Source of the DNA: Auriscalpium vulgare | Taxonomy: Eukaryota; Basidiomycota; Agaricomycetes; Russulales; Auriscalpiaceae | Assembly: GCA_019915015.1 (NCBI GenBank) | Contig: JAHBBC010000003.1 | Location: 1,736,001-1,800,000, forward strand | Reading direction: 5' to 3' | Length of the DNA stretch: 64,000 nucleotides | In this document: positions 35,867 to 47,715 of the stretch, piece by piece | Position numbering within the stretch: the first letter of the stretch is position 1 | Layout: each line of letters opens with the position of its first letter | Notes under the pieces: model-generated | Told to the model about the DNA's origin: nothing | Database searches by the model: none | Seen by the model: the letters and a program-made list of their open reading frames with translations, nothing else | Made by a program: the position numbers and the translations under genes

Positions 35867-36533
35867 GGAGGGCAGTAAGTAAGTGAGTTCTTGTAAGTGG
35901 ATTGCGAACGTCGAATCAGAGTGGAGAAGGACGTCTAATAAGGGTTTTATGGGGGGAGCAGAGCGCCGGATTGCTGAATCATGCCTACTTAGCTTAGCAT
36001 TAGCCACGTCATGCACGTGATCGCCACGACTCCACCGTATGAGAAAAAGAACAGTCGGCCGTCGCCGACGAAGTGGTGTGTTGAGCGTAGCAAGGCCATG
36101 GCGAGGAAGTGATCGAGAGCGAGCATGAGTACTAGTCAAGTTGGGGCGCGCGGACGACAAAGTTGAAGGCAAGTTATTATGACTGAGATAGTCCAGTAGA
36201 TCGAGCGTTAGGTCGCGTTACCGTCTGTTGTCGCGCCTCGCCCAAGCGACTGGGTACCAGCGTTCTAGAAAGCGAACCGCATGTTTTCGACGTAGGAGAG
36301 TCGTTGGAGAGAACTTGAAGCGCGCTACTCGGCCCCTGCATCGGCTACGGGCCTCATTTGCGGTAATTTGCGGCGGCACGCCGGCAGCCGGGATCTGGCC
36401 AGACCTGGAGCCGCCGACGTCCGAGTACACCCGCTCATCGACGACGACGACGACCTCGACCCCCGCCGCCTCGCTCTCCCGTTCGCCAGCTCAGCCCCAG
36501 CGCCCTCGATCCCCGCGGAAGCGGGGCAGAGCT
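35867..36533. other. Intergenic region between DUF427 and carrier genes
   Basis: About 670 bases. The last 270 bases are open in the carrier frame but contain no ATG in that frame before 36534. Confidence 0.4.
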
Positions 36534-37798
36534 ATGCCCTCATCCGGCACAAAATGGACTACGAACAGTATGATTGGTGAGTCAATGCGGTCGTGTGTGT
36601 CCAGCTATTTCTGATCCACTGTACGTTAGCTGGCGCGGGCGGTGGTCTCGTCGCCAGCATCGCAACTTGTCCTCTCGATGTCATCAAGACGAAGCTACAG
36701 GCGCAACGCGCTGCGCGTGGCCAGTCGGATTATCTGGGCGTATCCGGTGCGCACAATTTATGCGCTAAGTCCACACTGATGTCATCTCATCCCTGTCATC
36801 CACCGCAGCTACCGTGCGCAACATCATCAAGCACGACGGTTTGCGAGGTCTCTATCGTGGGCTTGGCCCCACGATTCTCGGCTATCTGCCAACATGGGCC
36901 ATCTACTTTGCTGTCTACGACGGGATCAAGACGCGCTTCGGCGAGCCCCCACTAGGCGTCGACAAACGCATCTATCCCGCACCTTCAGCGAAGGGCTATC
37001 AACCCCTCATGCGCGAGCATCCATGGGGTCTCCACATCCTTTCCGCAATGGCTGCGGGCGCCACGAGCACTATTTGTACCAATCCCCTATGGGTCATCAA
37101 GACGCGTTTCATGGTATGTCTACTCCTCGCATTCGTTTTCTCCTAGCGCTCATATTTCCTCAGACACAAGCACGCACGGAGGTACGATACCGACACACGC
37201 TCGACGCCGCTCTCACTATCTATCGCCTGGAGGGCATCCGCGCGTTCTATCGCGGGATACTGCCAAGCCTCCTCGGCATAACACACGTCGCTGTGCAATT
37301 CCCTCTTTACGAGCAACTAAAGCTCATGGCTGGTGAGCTTTTATTCTCCAGCGTAATCCCACAGCACTCGAATTTACGTCCGTCACGCAGAGCTTCGCAG
37401 TGGAGATGCTCCTCTTCCTGTTTACACCATCCTTGGCTGCTCTGCCATGGCGAAGATGATTGCCTCCGTGGCAACATACCCTCACGAGGTCGTGCGCACT
37501 CGGCTCCAGACCCAGCGCCGCATAATAACCAGGGGTGAAGACGGGCGGCTGCTTCCAACGCGGAAGCGCTCGGGCATCGTGCGCACGACGCAGAAGATAA
37601 TACGCTTCGAAGGATGGCGGGGCCTGTACAAGGGCCTTTCGATCAACTTGATCAGGACGGTACCCAACAGTGCTGTGACGATGTTGACGTGAGTGAAAAG
37701 CATTGTCCGCCAAATCTGTTCGCTCATCACTGACCGTGCGCAGGTATGAACTGTTGATGAGGGAGTTATCCGCCCGAAGACAGAGCCAAGTACACTGA
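36534..37798 (+). CDS. Mitochondrial carrier (SLC25), NAD+/folate/pyrimidine-nucleotide-like subgroup
   Basis: Inner-membrane transporter with three tandem carrier repeats. The three signature motifs are PLDVIKTKLQ, PLWVIKTRFM and PHEVVRTRLQ. The second, with Trp after PL, is characteristic of the Yia6/Rim2/Flx1 subgroup that moves NAD+, pyrimidine nucleotides or folate/FAD. The first exon is read MPSSGTKWTTNSMI and joins AGAGGGLVASIATCPLDV in phase; the competing ATG at 36554 gives the wrong phase across the first intron and was rejected. Later parts: TVRNIIKHDGLRGLYRGLGP, LGITHVAVQFPLYEQLKLMA, GWRGLYKGLSINLIRTVPN. Ends ARRQSQVH. About six short introns. Confidence 0.9.
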
Positions 37799-38474
37799 CG
37801 GACGCTACGCCCTGCAAGACCGCTTACAGTTTCTGACCCATCACATGCTTCTTCTCGCGTAGACCGCATTTGCACCCATCTTTCGGATATCTCACCCACA
37901 CGCCCGGTGTAGCATACATACACTTCCTCTCGCTGTCCTGTTCCTCGTCAACCCAATGTGCTCTATTCCGGACGGTGACCTTGTGTTGAATATCTTTACT
38001 AGCGTAATGTATTAGTACTAGATAGATTGGTGCCTTCGCATTATCTATGCCAGAGAATGTGCCAGCCCACGAAAAGACCCGTAGAAAGAAACCCACTTCA
38101 AGACCACCCGATGTCAAACACATACCCAGCTCCTACTAAAGCCCACAGCGACTTGAACACAGGGCATGGTCCATGATGCATGATGACCCGTAGAGAAGCA
38201 TGATCGCATCAGGCTTACGCTCGATGAATGGATTCAGGAATATCAAGCACTCGTACGATTGGCGGCCGCAGTATCTGTAGTTCACAGCACACGTCCCTCA
38301 CTCCTTCCGAACGACGCCTTTCAATTGACGCCTCACTCCTAATAGGGCAATGAGGTGAGGTGGAAGAATGTAGGAAATAGGAAGGGACATACATAGGGTT
38401 GCTGAGAGGATACTTACTTTGCGGCAACGTCTACAGAAGTTAGAAGGTATCTTGCCTTCTTGTCCAGTCTACGA
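37799..38474. other. Intergenic region between convergent carrier and F-box genes
   Basis: About 675 bases of 3' flank from both sides. No gene seen. Confidence 0.4.
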
Positions 38475-40452
38475 TCAAAAACCCCAGATATCAGGGCCCC
38501 AAGGACCATCGAAATCAGAGTCATATTCCCCATCAAACTCTGGGTCCATCTCGTCCGAATACTCGTCTTCATCTGCCGAATCCATCGTTTCGCCATCCCA
38601 GTCCACGCACTCGACAAGAGATTCGAGGTCGTCCAGGTGGTCCTGATATACGTGACATGAACGTATAACCAGCGTCTTGAGACCCATCTTCAGCTGTTGA
38701 CGCTGTGCGAGTGCCGTCTCTAGCATGTTGTGATCATCTTCGTCGATACACAGTCCGTCCAAGTCGACGTCGTCCAGATGAAGGCTCTCGAGCGCTGGGA
38801 AGAGGACGGTTCCGAGTCGGCGGGTGGTGCGCGTTCGCTTCTTTCCCTTGGACTTGGCAGCGGGGCCTGTAGACCGAGCTAGCGCTCCGATTAGGTGGAT
38901 GGCGACTTCACCCGACACGAGCAGGTGCTGCAACGCTCCACATTGTCCAAATATCTCCTTCCATGGCTCGGTCTTAGTCCATTCCGTACAACGTACGTCC
39001 ATGTAAAGCGTTTGCAGATCCTTCATTGGGAGAGCGCTTGCAGCAAGGCGCAGGGCGGACAGGGGGATGTTTGGGCTGCCAGCAATGCCAGGAAGAAGAT
39101 GGCGAGGTTTCCAGGACAGTGATAGGGACAAATCTGCATCGCTTATGTGGCGTATGTGGCCGATGGAGAGGGCCGTCTTCTGCGCGACAATGTTCATTGC
39201 CGACAAGTGCGAGTGTAAGAAAACCGACTCAATCTTCAGCGCGCGCATGACTGTCGAGTCAGACTTGAAATGTGCCACCCCGAGGGATAATGCCTCCAAA
39301 CACTCCTCGCCCGTCTCGGCGTTGGACATACAGTCCAAGGTCAATTTGGTGGAAGCGGGAAGTTCGATATGGCCGAGAGCCGCTGTCACGTCAACAGCTC
39401 TTCCTGCTAGTGAAACACTGGCCAAACGCGGAAGTGAGATTGCGCGATCATCCTTGTAGGTAGAGCAAGCAGGGAGGCAGTGGTGGAGTGAAAGGACCTG
39501 CAGCGCGGGAAGCGTGGCGAGGAGGTCGAGAAAGGCGTCGGGGCCTTGGCTATCCGCAGCCAATCCGAGTTCAGAGGCCCTTCCAGAGGAATGGAGCTTG
39601 AGATGTGTGAGTGGGCTCCGGGGGAAACACGTCCATGCAAAGCTGAAGTTGTTGATGGTGATCTTCTGCAGACAGTCTGCGTGGCCACTGAACAGCTCCG
39701 CGATCGAAGGCATGCTCGTGGTCGCGCCCGAAAAAAGCGCCCCTTGCTGCACGGATATGTCGAGCTCCTGGAGCACTGGGGCGGGCGAGGTAAGGACAGG
39801 CAGAAACGTCTGCCATCCGTCGAGGCTACGAGTGATCGTGAGCTGCTGGAAATGCGAGCAATGTTCCAAGAGCATCCTGTCGGTCTCTGCCCGTGTCTCT
39901 TGCTCTGTGTGAAGCTGTACAATCACAAGCGGCGCAGATTTCGCCCGCGCAAGCATCTCCTTCGCCCGCGCAAGCATCTCCTTCGCCCACTTGAGGCCGA
40001 TCTCGAAGGTGACTCGCCTCCACAAGGCGGGGTGGCCCAGCGCCGCCTCGCGCCAACGACGGCACACATGCGTAGCGGATTTGATCCAGCCCAGTGTGGA
40101 CGGGGCTGCATAATATCTGCTTCCCTTCTCCGGTGGGTCTTTGAGGGCCAGACACTCGAAGATATGCGCAATGATTTCGAGCGGGAGCATGGAGATGGGA
40201 GCAAACGTGTTGCGGCGCGTCATCAGGGCACAGAGGGCAAGTCGTACACCGTAGGCTTCGGCGTCGATAATGTCCTGGGGTGTGTGTAATGTTTCGTTCG
40301 TCGAGGAAGAAGGTGGAAGTGGCAAGGAAGCGAGCCGTTCACCTGCAGAGGTGGTCCAGAAGGCGTGAGCCCTGTAGCAACGCACTTGTTCAACTACAAG
40401 ATCACAGAAAAGGCTCTGATACACACCTCTCTTTGATATCGTCGCTGTCCAT
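38475..40452 (-). CDS. F-box/LRR-like protein, paralogue 1
   Basis: Predicted substrate receptor of an SCF ubiquitin ligase. A short first exon, MDSDDIKER at 40452, joins after an intron (GTGTGT...CTACAG) to AHAFWTTSAGERLASL. The F-box is about residues 60-120: ISMLPLEIIAHIFECLAL and ATHVCRRWREAALGHPALW. The rest is a long run of irregular leucine-rich segments (LDLLATLPALQVLSLHHCLP; LRLAASALPMKDLQTLYMDV) ending in a Glu/Asp-rich tail and GPDIWGF. Residues AKEMLAR are duplicated in tandem by a 21-bp repeat. Two paralogues lie in this window at 43741 and 56393. Basidiomycetes carry large, fast-evolving families of this type. Confidence 0.85.
39941..39982. repeat. 21-bp in-frame tandem duplication in F-box gene 1
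   Basis: A 21-base unit starting TCGCCCGCGCAAGC is repeated exactly at 39941-39961 and 39962-39982. It adds one extra AKEMLAR heptad. The paralogues at 44.7 kb and 56.9 kb have a single copy. Confidence 0.9.
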
Positions 40453-40556
40453 CAGAGAAACGGAGTGAGAGACGGGTTGCTGCAGCCTCAAGCTAAACCG
40501 GACTCCGCGTTCATTGACACCTAATCCGTGGTTAGGGTGACTTCGTCCCGACCTCC
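40453..40556. promoter_or_regulatory. 104-bp divergent promoter region
   Basis: Separates the start codon of F-box gene 1 (minus) from that of the small gene at 40557 (plus). No TATA box was recognised. Confidence 0.5.
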
Positions 40557-41057
40557 ATGTTCAAACATGTCTCCACCGCGTTGACATTATATCTCAGACT
40601 CAGAGCCACGCCTAGATACTCTGGTCTTGCTAGAGGCTTTGCCTCGAGAAATTCTCGCATCACTCCGGAAAGAAAGGTCACCTGGGACGCGGTATCAGCA
40701 GACCCGCGTCCGCCTTGGGTCTACACGGCGTCGCTGGGCCTCCGACTCGTGCTTGTTCCCAGTGCGTCAGTGTCTGAAAAGTATATAGACGGATATCTAA
40801 CACGCCTTGCAAAGGTGCTTTGGTTTATGCAGTCTTCTTCGCGGACTTCGGTGAGAACGAGCATGTCTTCATGCCAGTATGTCACGCTTCGCTCAGCCAG
40901 CATTTATTATATGCTGACGTATGCTCAGCCTCGACGCTGGCTGGAGAGACAGAAGGCGGCCTTCTTCACGCTTTCGCCAGCTGAAAAGGCGTTGTCTGAG
41001 CGCGCTGTAGACGCGACTCCCCCGCCTCCCAAACCCACCACGGAGGAGCGTGCTTGA
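40557..41057 (+). CDS. Small putative mitochondrial membrane protein, unknown function
   Basis: About 125 residues in three exons. Exon 1 starts MFKHVSTALTLYLRLR, with Arg-rich, acid-free composition (RYSGLARGFASRNSR) typical of a mitochondrial presequence. It continues WDAVSADPRPPWVYTASLG. A transmembrane segment follows, LRLVLVPS joined to ALVYAVFFADFGENE across an intron (about 40757-40816). The last exon reads PRRWLERQKAAFFTL and ends PKPTTEERA. I do not recognise a named family. A decayed copy of exon 1 lies at 25863-26085, between two hydrolase genes. Confidence 0.7.
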   Translation: MFKHVSTALTLYLRLRATPRYSGLARGFASRNSRITPERKVTWDAVSADPRPPWVYTASLGLRLVLVPSASVSEKYIDGYLTRLAKVLWFMQSSSRTSVRTSMSSCQYVTLRSASIYYMLTYAQPRRWLERQKAAFFTLSPAEKALSERAVDATPPPPKPTTEERA

Positions 41058-41412
41058 TGCACACGGCACTATGCATTTCGACCTTCCATGGAAGCCTTGT
41101 TGCGCACATAGACCGGCGGAGAGCTCCCTGTATGTACGCCGCGACCAATGTCATTCAATGCCCATCACAGTATGGTACTGCACTTGGGGACACGCCGGCG
41201 CTAATTGCGCGCTTGACCATGGCATCCATTTTTATACGAGGACCGAAAGGGCCCACGGGTCCGTGGTAGCGACACATGTAAAGGATTGAGAAGAACGAGG
41301 GGTGCATTGAGGATGAGCGAATCGATCGTTGACGAGCCCGAGGCCGTCGAGTCGTCGACCGTGAAAGGAGTTTGAAAACGAACCTTGTCATGAAAAACTG
41401 TGCAGCTGGACT
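41058..41412. other. Intergenic region
   Basis: About 355 bases, no gene seen. Confidence 0.4.
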
Positions 41413-43325
41413 ATGCAAGCAGCGACCGACGCCGCGTCCGCCCATACACTGTCGTCCTATCACCCCATCTACGCCGTTCCGTCGGCCAACCCACCAGGTG
41501 CGTCGCGCTTTCCCCGCCGCCATCGCACGGGCTGGCGTCGCGTCGGTGCTCACCAAATTTTCGCCGCAGCGGGTGACGCGGAACGCCATGCACTCAAACG
41601 CTCCTACCTGAGACTGCTACCTCATCCACAGCTTGTTGAATTGTGTCTGGCGTTTGAAGCGTACTCTCCGCCGCATTTAAAGGACTCGCTGTGGCCTTAT
41701 GATTTGAAGGCGGCCGTCGCGGCGCTGCAGGCGCACCAGTCTGCGCCGCCACCCCCGCCGCCTGCCGCTCCGATCCCCACACATCATACACCAGTCCAGA
41801 CTCCGGAAAATGCTACCTCTGCTACTCCAGCAAGCTCCTCTGAGGCGAAATCGGCGGAACCACCGCCCATGGGCTCGCTAGCAGACGACTCCCCGCCAGA
41901 GCGCTCGTCTGCGCAGCCCCAAAATGGCACATCAAACGCACCATCCACCCTCGCCGATGCGCTCGCAGCTGCAATGCCATCGGCTGCGAAAGCATCTGTG
42001 CAAGAACAGGCTTCATCGCAGCCACCCCCACAGCCCGTCGCTTCCACCTCGACTGCGACGCCCGCACCCCAAACACAACCCTCTCACCCACACGGACACG
42101 GACCTTTTGGACCCTACGCGCAGCAAACCGCGTACCCTCATGCGCCGTACTACCCACCGCCGCATAATTACATGGGCCAGTATCCACCGCCCCCCGGGAC
42201 CGCGCAGTACCCTCCCGCACCCGGCTTCCCGCCGCACGGCCCGTATCCACTGCCGCACCCTCCCGGCTCTCCATTCACCAGCGCGCCGCTCACGCGGATG
42301 CCCCCGCCCGACCCAAACTCTGTGCCCGATGGCCTGCCGAGCTACGAGGACATGATCGTCGAAGCATTGGCGGACCTGGGCGACCCCGAGGGCTGCGCGC
42401 CAAAGGCGCTCTTCACATGGATGGCGTCCCACTACCCACTGCACACAAACTTCCGCCCGTCCGCTAGCCAGGCGCTGCAGAAGGCCTACAAACGCGGCCG
42501 ACTAGAGAAGAGCAGCAACGGCAAGTACCGCCTAAATGTCAACTGGGACGGCCCGCAGGTACGCGCACTCGTGACTGACTGACGTCTTTCCGTCTGCTCA
42601 CCTGGGTCATCGCGCAGTCGACTAAGCGCACGACGCGCAGACCGCAGACGCTCTCGCAGATCGCCTCGGGTCCGCATAGCGCGCCGACGAGCTCCCCGTT
42701 CACACATGCGCCGCTCGCTGTGAGCAAGAAGGCAGGCACCCCGCGCGATTCCCCCGCGCCCGTCCAGCCGCAGCCGCCGTACCCGGGCGTCCAGTATCCG
42801 CACGCCACGTACCCCGGTTTTCAACCGTTCGCGCCGCCCGCGCCCGCGCCCCTGGCCGAGCAGCAGGGCCCGGCGCAGGACGAGGAGGTCGGGGAGGGCA
42901 CCGATGCGTGGGAGGCGGCGCAGAGTATCCTCAAGGCGATCAACTTTGGGTCCCTGCTGCAGTCCAGCGATGCTTCGGCCGCCGCCGAACCGTCAGAGCC
43001 CGTAGCAGCAGCAGCACCTGCCGACGCGCCGGCATTCACCGTGCTGTCGGAGCAGGACCGCGCAGCGCTGCAGGGGCAACTCGCATTATTGGCCGCGCAG
43101 CTAGCGGAGATCGCTGACGAGGAACTGGAGGGCGGTTTGGGGGGTGCAGAGGAGGACGGTGAGGAGGATGTGGATGTGGATGTGGATGTGGAAATTGAAG
43201 ATGCAGGGCCGGCTGTAGGGATTGTCTCCGAAGGTGTGTATGAAGAGGAGGAGGAGGAGGAGGATGATGAGGATATGGATATGGTGCCTGTTCCTATCCC
43301 AGGCGACGCTGCCTCACGGACATGA
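41413..43325 (+). CDS. H15 (linker-histone globular) domain protein with Pro-rich and acidic regions
   Basis: Predicted nuclear, chromatin- or DNA-binding. Start MQAATDAASAHTLSSYHPIY. A possible in-frame intron at about 41496-41565 would remove an Arg-rich stretch before GDAERHALKRSYLRLLPHPQ. A long Pro/Ser/Ala-rich part follows (YPHAPYYPPPHNYMGQYPPP). The winged-helix domain is LPSYEDMIVEALADLGDPEG, APKALFTWMASHYPL and SQALQKAYKRGRLEKSSNGK, the linker-histone fold. After a canonical intron (42559-42617) the C-terminus is Pro-rich, then strongly acidic (EEEEEEEDDEDMDM). The domain is embedded in an acidic, proline-rich context, unlike a true Lys-rich H1, so a transcription or chromatin regulator is more likely. 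Confidence 0.78.
43166..43192. repeat. GATGTG hexamer microsatellite in the H15 gene
   Basis: Several consecutive GATGTG units encode alternating Asp-Val in the acidic tail (DVDVDVDVE). Confidence 0.7.
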
Positions 43326-43872
43326 AGCTTCATCGAACTTTCGACGCTTGGCGGTGAATGTCGCACACTCAACGTACCTCGTGCATTTGCTTTTATTTAT
43401 TGGGCGTGCCGAGTGACACCACGAGCAATAGTATGATGTAAGTCTCCGTGAGGCAGAGTTTGGGCAGAGTAGACAGATTCAATTATAATAACCTTCGGAT
43501 CATGATGGCAATCATCTGTCTGACGCTTCGGGCGCTTGCCAATACGCCAGCTGGCTTGCGGCCGGCGTGGACGTTTCGGACTCGTACCAACTTCAACGTT
43601 CAACGTCCAACCTGAAGTGCGCCATCTGCGTGGTCTGGTGCCCAAATGTTACCCTTTACGATGTCCGAGAGCATCGACAGCGATCTTATATAATCCCGGT
43701 ACACAAAGTCAACTGACATACACTACCGCTATACTAAACGATGGTTTTGGTTTTATATAGGGCTCAGGCTTACTGGACCGCTGCTACTGCTGAACGAATG
43801 GCCTCCCTCACACCGGCACAAACATCTTCATCAGACTGCCCCATTGCGCCCCACATACTCCAATCAATTCTC

Positions 43873-44473
43873 GACTTGCTGGGAGTGGGCCGGTGCGTAG
43901 CACGGCGGTACGATTCCGAGTCCCCTCCCAATTCTGGGTTGGACTGGGATTTATTTTACATAATCAGATAGTAAGTACACTGCAAAATAATATTACTGCA
44001 CTACTATTGGAGACTATGTGCCACTGCGACATGACTGAGCGGCCCTGGGGGGTACTGAGCAATGGTGGGCAATGCTGCGCAGTGTCAGGCAACACTGGAG
44101 GACACTGAATGTGCAGTTGCATGCGGTTGACACCTGGGATTGAGAGCAATGACATCATTCCGGGTTTTAAACTGCATTTAAAACCCCGGGATGATGTCAT
44201 TGTCTTTCCCCGTCTGCAAATCGTACCTGTAAGTAACCCTTGCAATCTCACCATTTTGCATCTTTTGTGGACATTGTATGGTCTCAAAAATGCTGCAAAG
44301 ACAATGATCTGTGGAGTTGTTTACGGGCAAAAGGGAGGGAGGCCAAAGCACAACGATCATGACTCAAAATCATCGTGGGAGTAAATAACTATATATAGTG
44401 CTATACTTGTGTGTTGCATGGTCCGAAAAAACGCTGTATGAACATGACATAAGCAACGATTCGTGGGAATCGT
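43873..44473. mobile_element. 601-bp insertion in F-box gene 2, possible SINE- or MITE-like element
   Basis: Defined by comparison with the two uninterrupted paralogues. It is AT-richer than the host gene. Near its left end, GGTACGATTCC at 43907-43917 resembles the tRNA internal promoter B-box, and GCTGGGAGTGGG at 43878-43889 loosely resembles an A-box. A 25-bp hairpin lies at 44147-44202. No convincing target-site duplication, terminal inverted repeat or poly(A) end was found, so the class is uncertain. The length is not a multiple of three. Confidence 0.55.
44147..44202. repeat. Near-perfect 25-bp inverted repeat (hairpin) in the insertion
   Basis: CAATGACATCATTCCGGG then TTTTAAA at 44147-44171 is the reverse complement, but for about one base, of 44177-44202. 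A 5-base CTGCA loop separates the arms. It would form a long stable hairpin if transcribed. Confidence 0.85.
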
Positions 44474-46075
44474 AACGCCGAAGTGTATGCCATGCGCCTC
44501 GCCATATGTGGTGTGCTGACGCGCCGCAACACCTACTCTCCTACCTCGAGGCTCCCACCTGAGGTGCTCGCGTATGTTTTCGAGTGGTTAACTCTGGTGA
44601 GCCCCGCCGACGTCACGGGGAGATTAGGTTGGATCGAATCCGCCACACACGTGTGCCGTAGCTGGCGTGAAGTTGCGCTGGGCCGCCCGGCCCTGTGGAG
44701 GAGGATCTCCTTTACCATCGGCCTCGAGTGGGCGAAGGAGATGCTTGCACGCGCAAAATCTGCGCCTTTGGTTATAAATCAGGATTTCGTGGAGGCCAAG
44801 TGGACGAAGTTCGAACCCATGCTCCTGGCACATTGCTCGCATCTCCAGGAGTTCAATGTCGTGCACCGTGAGGACACCTGGAAGACGATGGAGCCCTTCC
44901 TCTCTTCGCCAGCTCCTATCCTCGAGGAACTCGGCCTGACAAACTTTGGATCGGATCATTCAAACTTGCCCGTGGCGTTGTTTCGTGGCCGCGCAGACCG
45001 CCTGCGGAAGATTTCCATTTACAACTACAACTTTGCATGGACGTGTTTCCCTCCCGGCCCACTTAGGATACTTGCCGTCGAGATGTGGAGAACTACTGGA
45101 GAGCCTGCTCCACACCAGCGCCCCGATTTCTTTCTCGACCTCCTTGCCACCCTCCCCGCGCTGGAGGTCCTGTCTCTCGAGCACTGCCTACCTCCATCTT
45201 CAGTCTACAAGGACACCCATCCCGTCACCCTTCTGCACATCGCCGAGGTCACGTTCGCAGGCAGAGTTCATGACGTGTTAGCTGCTTTGGATCACGTCAA
45301 ATTCCCTGCTTCCGCTAAATTAAAGCTTGACTGCTTTTCCACCACTTTTACGGAGAACGAGTGCATGACAGCCTTCTCCTTTGGTGCAGTACATTTGAAG
45401 TCTCGCGGTGCTGTAGCCATCCTTACACTCGAAATATATAACCACCAAATCGGGGCCACGGTTGTGTCGTCGGTGGGCGTCGCGCTGCACGAGTGCCTTC
45501 CGATCCCGACATTTCTCATGCCGGACCTCTCCTTCTCACTATCTTGGCCAACGCTCCTCGAGGAGGTGGATGGTATTTCGCTCTCCGTCCTGCGACAATT
45601 TGCTGGTGCATTCCCGTTAAAGGACGTGCAGATGCTTTCCCTCGACGTTTCGTGTCCGGAATGGACAACTACGAAATTATGGAACGAGATTTTCGGTCAA
45701 TGCGGAGGCTTGCTGCACCTGTCCGTCAAGGGCGATGTGGCTATCCACCTCTTCTCTGCGTTAGTTCGGCTCGATGATGACCCTCCAGAACCAAAGTCGG
45801 ACGCAGACGGTTGTTTCTTCTTCCCCAAGCTCAAGCCGCTTCAAATTGATCAAGCCAATCTCAACAAATACTACAAGTTCGGAAATACGGCTTTTGATGT
45901 TCTTGAGACGGCCCTCCGCCAGCGGCGAAGCACAATGAACATGGGTGTCGAGATGTTGGCTCTGAAATTATGTCGAGGGGATGCCGACCAAGCGGCCGCG
46001 CTCGAGGAGCAGGTGGGCGAATTGGACCGTAGTGGCATGATGGAAAATCCTGAAGACTATGCGGGGTACATGTAG

Positions 46076-46582
46076 TACCACAGTGTTCGATTCTGGCGCG
46101 CACTCCCGGCCGGTGTCACTAATGGAGCGCATACAGATCGCACAGCGACATGCTATTTACTTACATTGAACATAGTGAGGTTAGCCTATGTAAGTTCGGC
46201 TGCATACATGTTTTGGCTGCGACAAGTCACAGCGACGAAGGAACGACGTAGTCTCCCTGAGGCAGAGTAGCTAGATTCAACCCTTCGCATGAGCTCAGGG
46301 ATAGAACGACGCGAACGCGAGCGGCCGCGCCCACGCCTGTCTGCAGCTGTCAGACAGCATGCGCACATCCGCGATGTCTTTGTCGTGCTCAGAGCTACTG
46401 CTTCGTCATGCCAACGGAGATAAAGCGGATAACGGTATGATCTCACTTCTATCTTATCGCAAGAGCGGCCGGGCATATATAATGATGTCCCTACTCCCAC
46501 AACCGCCGTCGTGGGTTTCCTTCCCTCCCTCGCACCCACCCTCCTCGAGTTCACCGTCCCCCGTACTTTCCACGTCGTAGCC
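46076..46582 (+). promoter_or_regulatory. Intergenic region with TATA-like box before the membrane-protein gene
   Basis: About 500 bases. GCATATATAATG at 46473-46484 is a TATA-like sequence about 100 bases before the ATG. Nothing else recognised. Confidence 0.45.
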
Positions 46583-47715
46583 ATGCAGCTGTCCGGAGTC
46601 GTCACCGCGGCCGCCGCGCTGCTGGCTCTCTCACAGATCGACATCGCAGGCGCACAGACGTCGCCGCTCGCGTGCAACTCGGGGTGGGAATGGGTGCGTC
46701 GTCAGCTCGCGATCTTGTCATCGTAACGCTCATCTATTTCTGCTGTAGACGTACAACTCGCTGGGGCAGACTCCGTGCGAAGTGTACGCGCATGTGGACC
46801 AGGCGTGCGAGGACGGTGAGCGCCCAGACACTTTGGTGCCCAGAGCAGAGAGCTGATCGCGCGGTAGCTGAAAGTTGTGTGTGCACGCCTCCCCTCTACG
46901 CACTCGCAAGTGCATGCGATGCGTGCCAGGACCATTATTGGTTTGAGTACGTCCGTCGTTGCTACCCGATCCTCCCCGGCGTCATTGACGACCTGGGCTT
47001 ATCGCGCGTAGTTGGGATGACTGGTACTTCAATCATAACTGCACAGTCATTAAGTGTGTATCTCCATGCTGTATCTGTTGGCGCGATCTCACGATGTCAT
47101 GGCGACAGGTTGGACGTGACGGTCCCGTCGACGACGAGCATCCCGCAGTGGGCCTATGCCGAAGTACGCATTCCCTTCCCATCTGAGTACTCATACCAAA
47201 GTTATTTGGGCTTTTAGATCAACGCCACGGACCCGACCTGGAATATCGACGTTGCCAAGGCCATCGCCGGTGGTACTACCCCTTCCTTTCCTCTGCTCCG
47301 CATCCCTTCCTCATCCTGTGCACAGATTCTTCCGAAACCACGGCCACGGCCACACTGCCCTCCCCCACCATATCGTTCGTACCGAACCCCGACATCGGCT
47401 CGCATCACGGCCTCTCGCGCGGCGCGAAGGCTGCCATCGCCGGCGGCGTCGTGGGCGGTGTCTTCGCGCTGCTCGCCGTGCTCCTGCTTGTCAGCCGCCG
47501 GCGCACGCGCGCGGAGGGCGCGGGCTTCCGCGAGCGTGTGCGCGCGCGTTACTTCGATATGAAGGTCGGCGCTAGGGGCTTGGAGAACGTGCGCATGCAT
47601 GAGGTGCGTTGTCTGTTGATTTGTACCTGGCGCGGGCTGACATGCGGTGCAGGGTCCGTTCAACCAGGCGGTTGTCCCGCCGCCGGAGAAGCCGACGGCG
47701 ACGTCGGCGGTTTGA
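46583..47715 (+). CDS. Secretory single-pass membrane protein with a Cys-rich ectodomain
   Basis: Start MQLSGVVTAAAALLALSQID followed by IAGAQ is a signal peptide. Small exons then give SPLACNSGWEW, TYNSLGQTPCEVYAHVDQAC and a segment with CTPPLYALASACDACQDHYW, a spaced-Cys luminal domain. Then RLDVTVPSTTSIPQWAYAE and TDPTWNIDVAKAIAG. One transmembrane helix is KAAIAGGVVGGVFALLAVLL, stopped by SRRRTR. The cytoplasmic tail ends PPPEKPTATSAV at 47715. About six introns. Proteins of this layout are common in basidiomycetes; the function is unknown to me. Confidence 0.72.

Larger units (their letters stand above)
43741..46075 (+). pseudogene. F-box/LRR-like protein, paralogue 2, interrupted by a 601-bp insertion
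   Basis: The 5' part reads RAQAYWTAATAERMASL and ends HILQSIL at 43872. Homology to the paralogues resumes at 44474 with NAEVYAMRLAICGVLTRRN. In paralogues 1 and 3 these segments are contiguous (AILNAEVRGARLALC). The 3' part is fully open: F-box LPPEVLAYVFEWLTL, ATHVCRSWREVALGRPALW, then leucine-rich segments (LDLLATLPALEVLSLEHCLP) to NPEDYAGYM at 46075. An exon equivalent to the short first exon of the paralogues is not clear: the candidate near 43665 meets an in-frame TAA. If the insertion is not spliced out, the protein is lost or N-terminally truncated. I could not find in-phase splice sites that remove it exactly. Confidence 0.75.

Noticed and set aside
36554..36580. Alternative start MDYEQYDW for the mitochondrial carrier
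   Set aside because: It gives the wrong phase across the first intron; the frame with MPSSGTKWTTNSMI joins AGAGGGLVAS correctly.
43878..43945. A functional tRNA gene
   Set aside because: Only the B-box-like part is convincing; the T-stem pairs poorly and no acceptor or anticodon stem could be formed.
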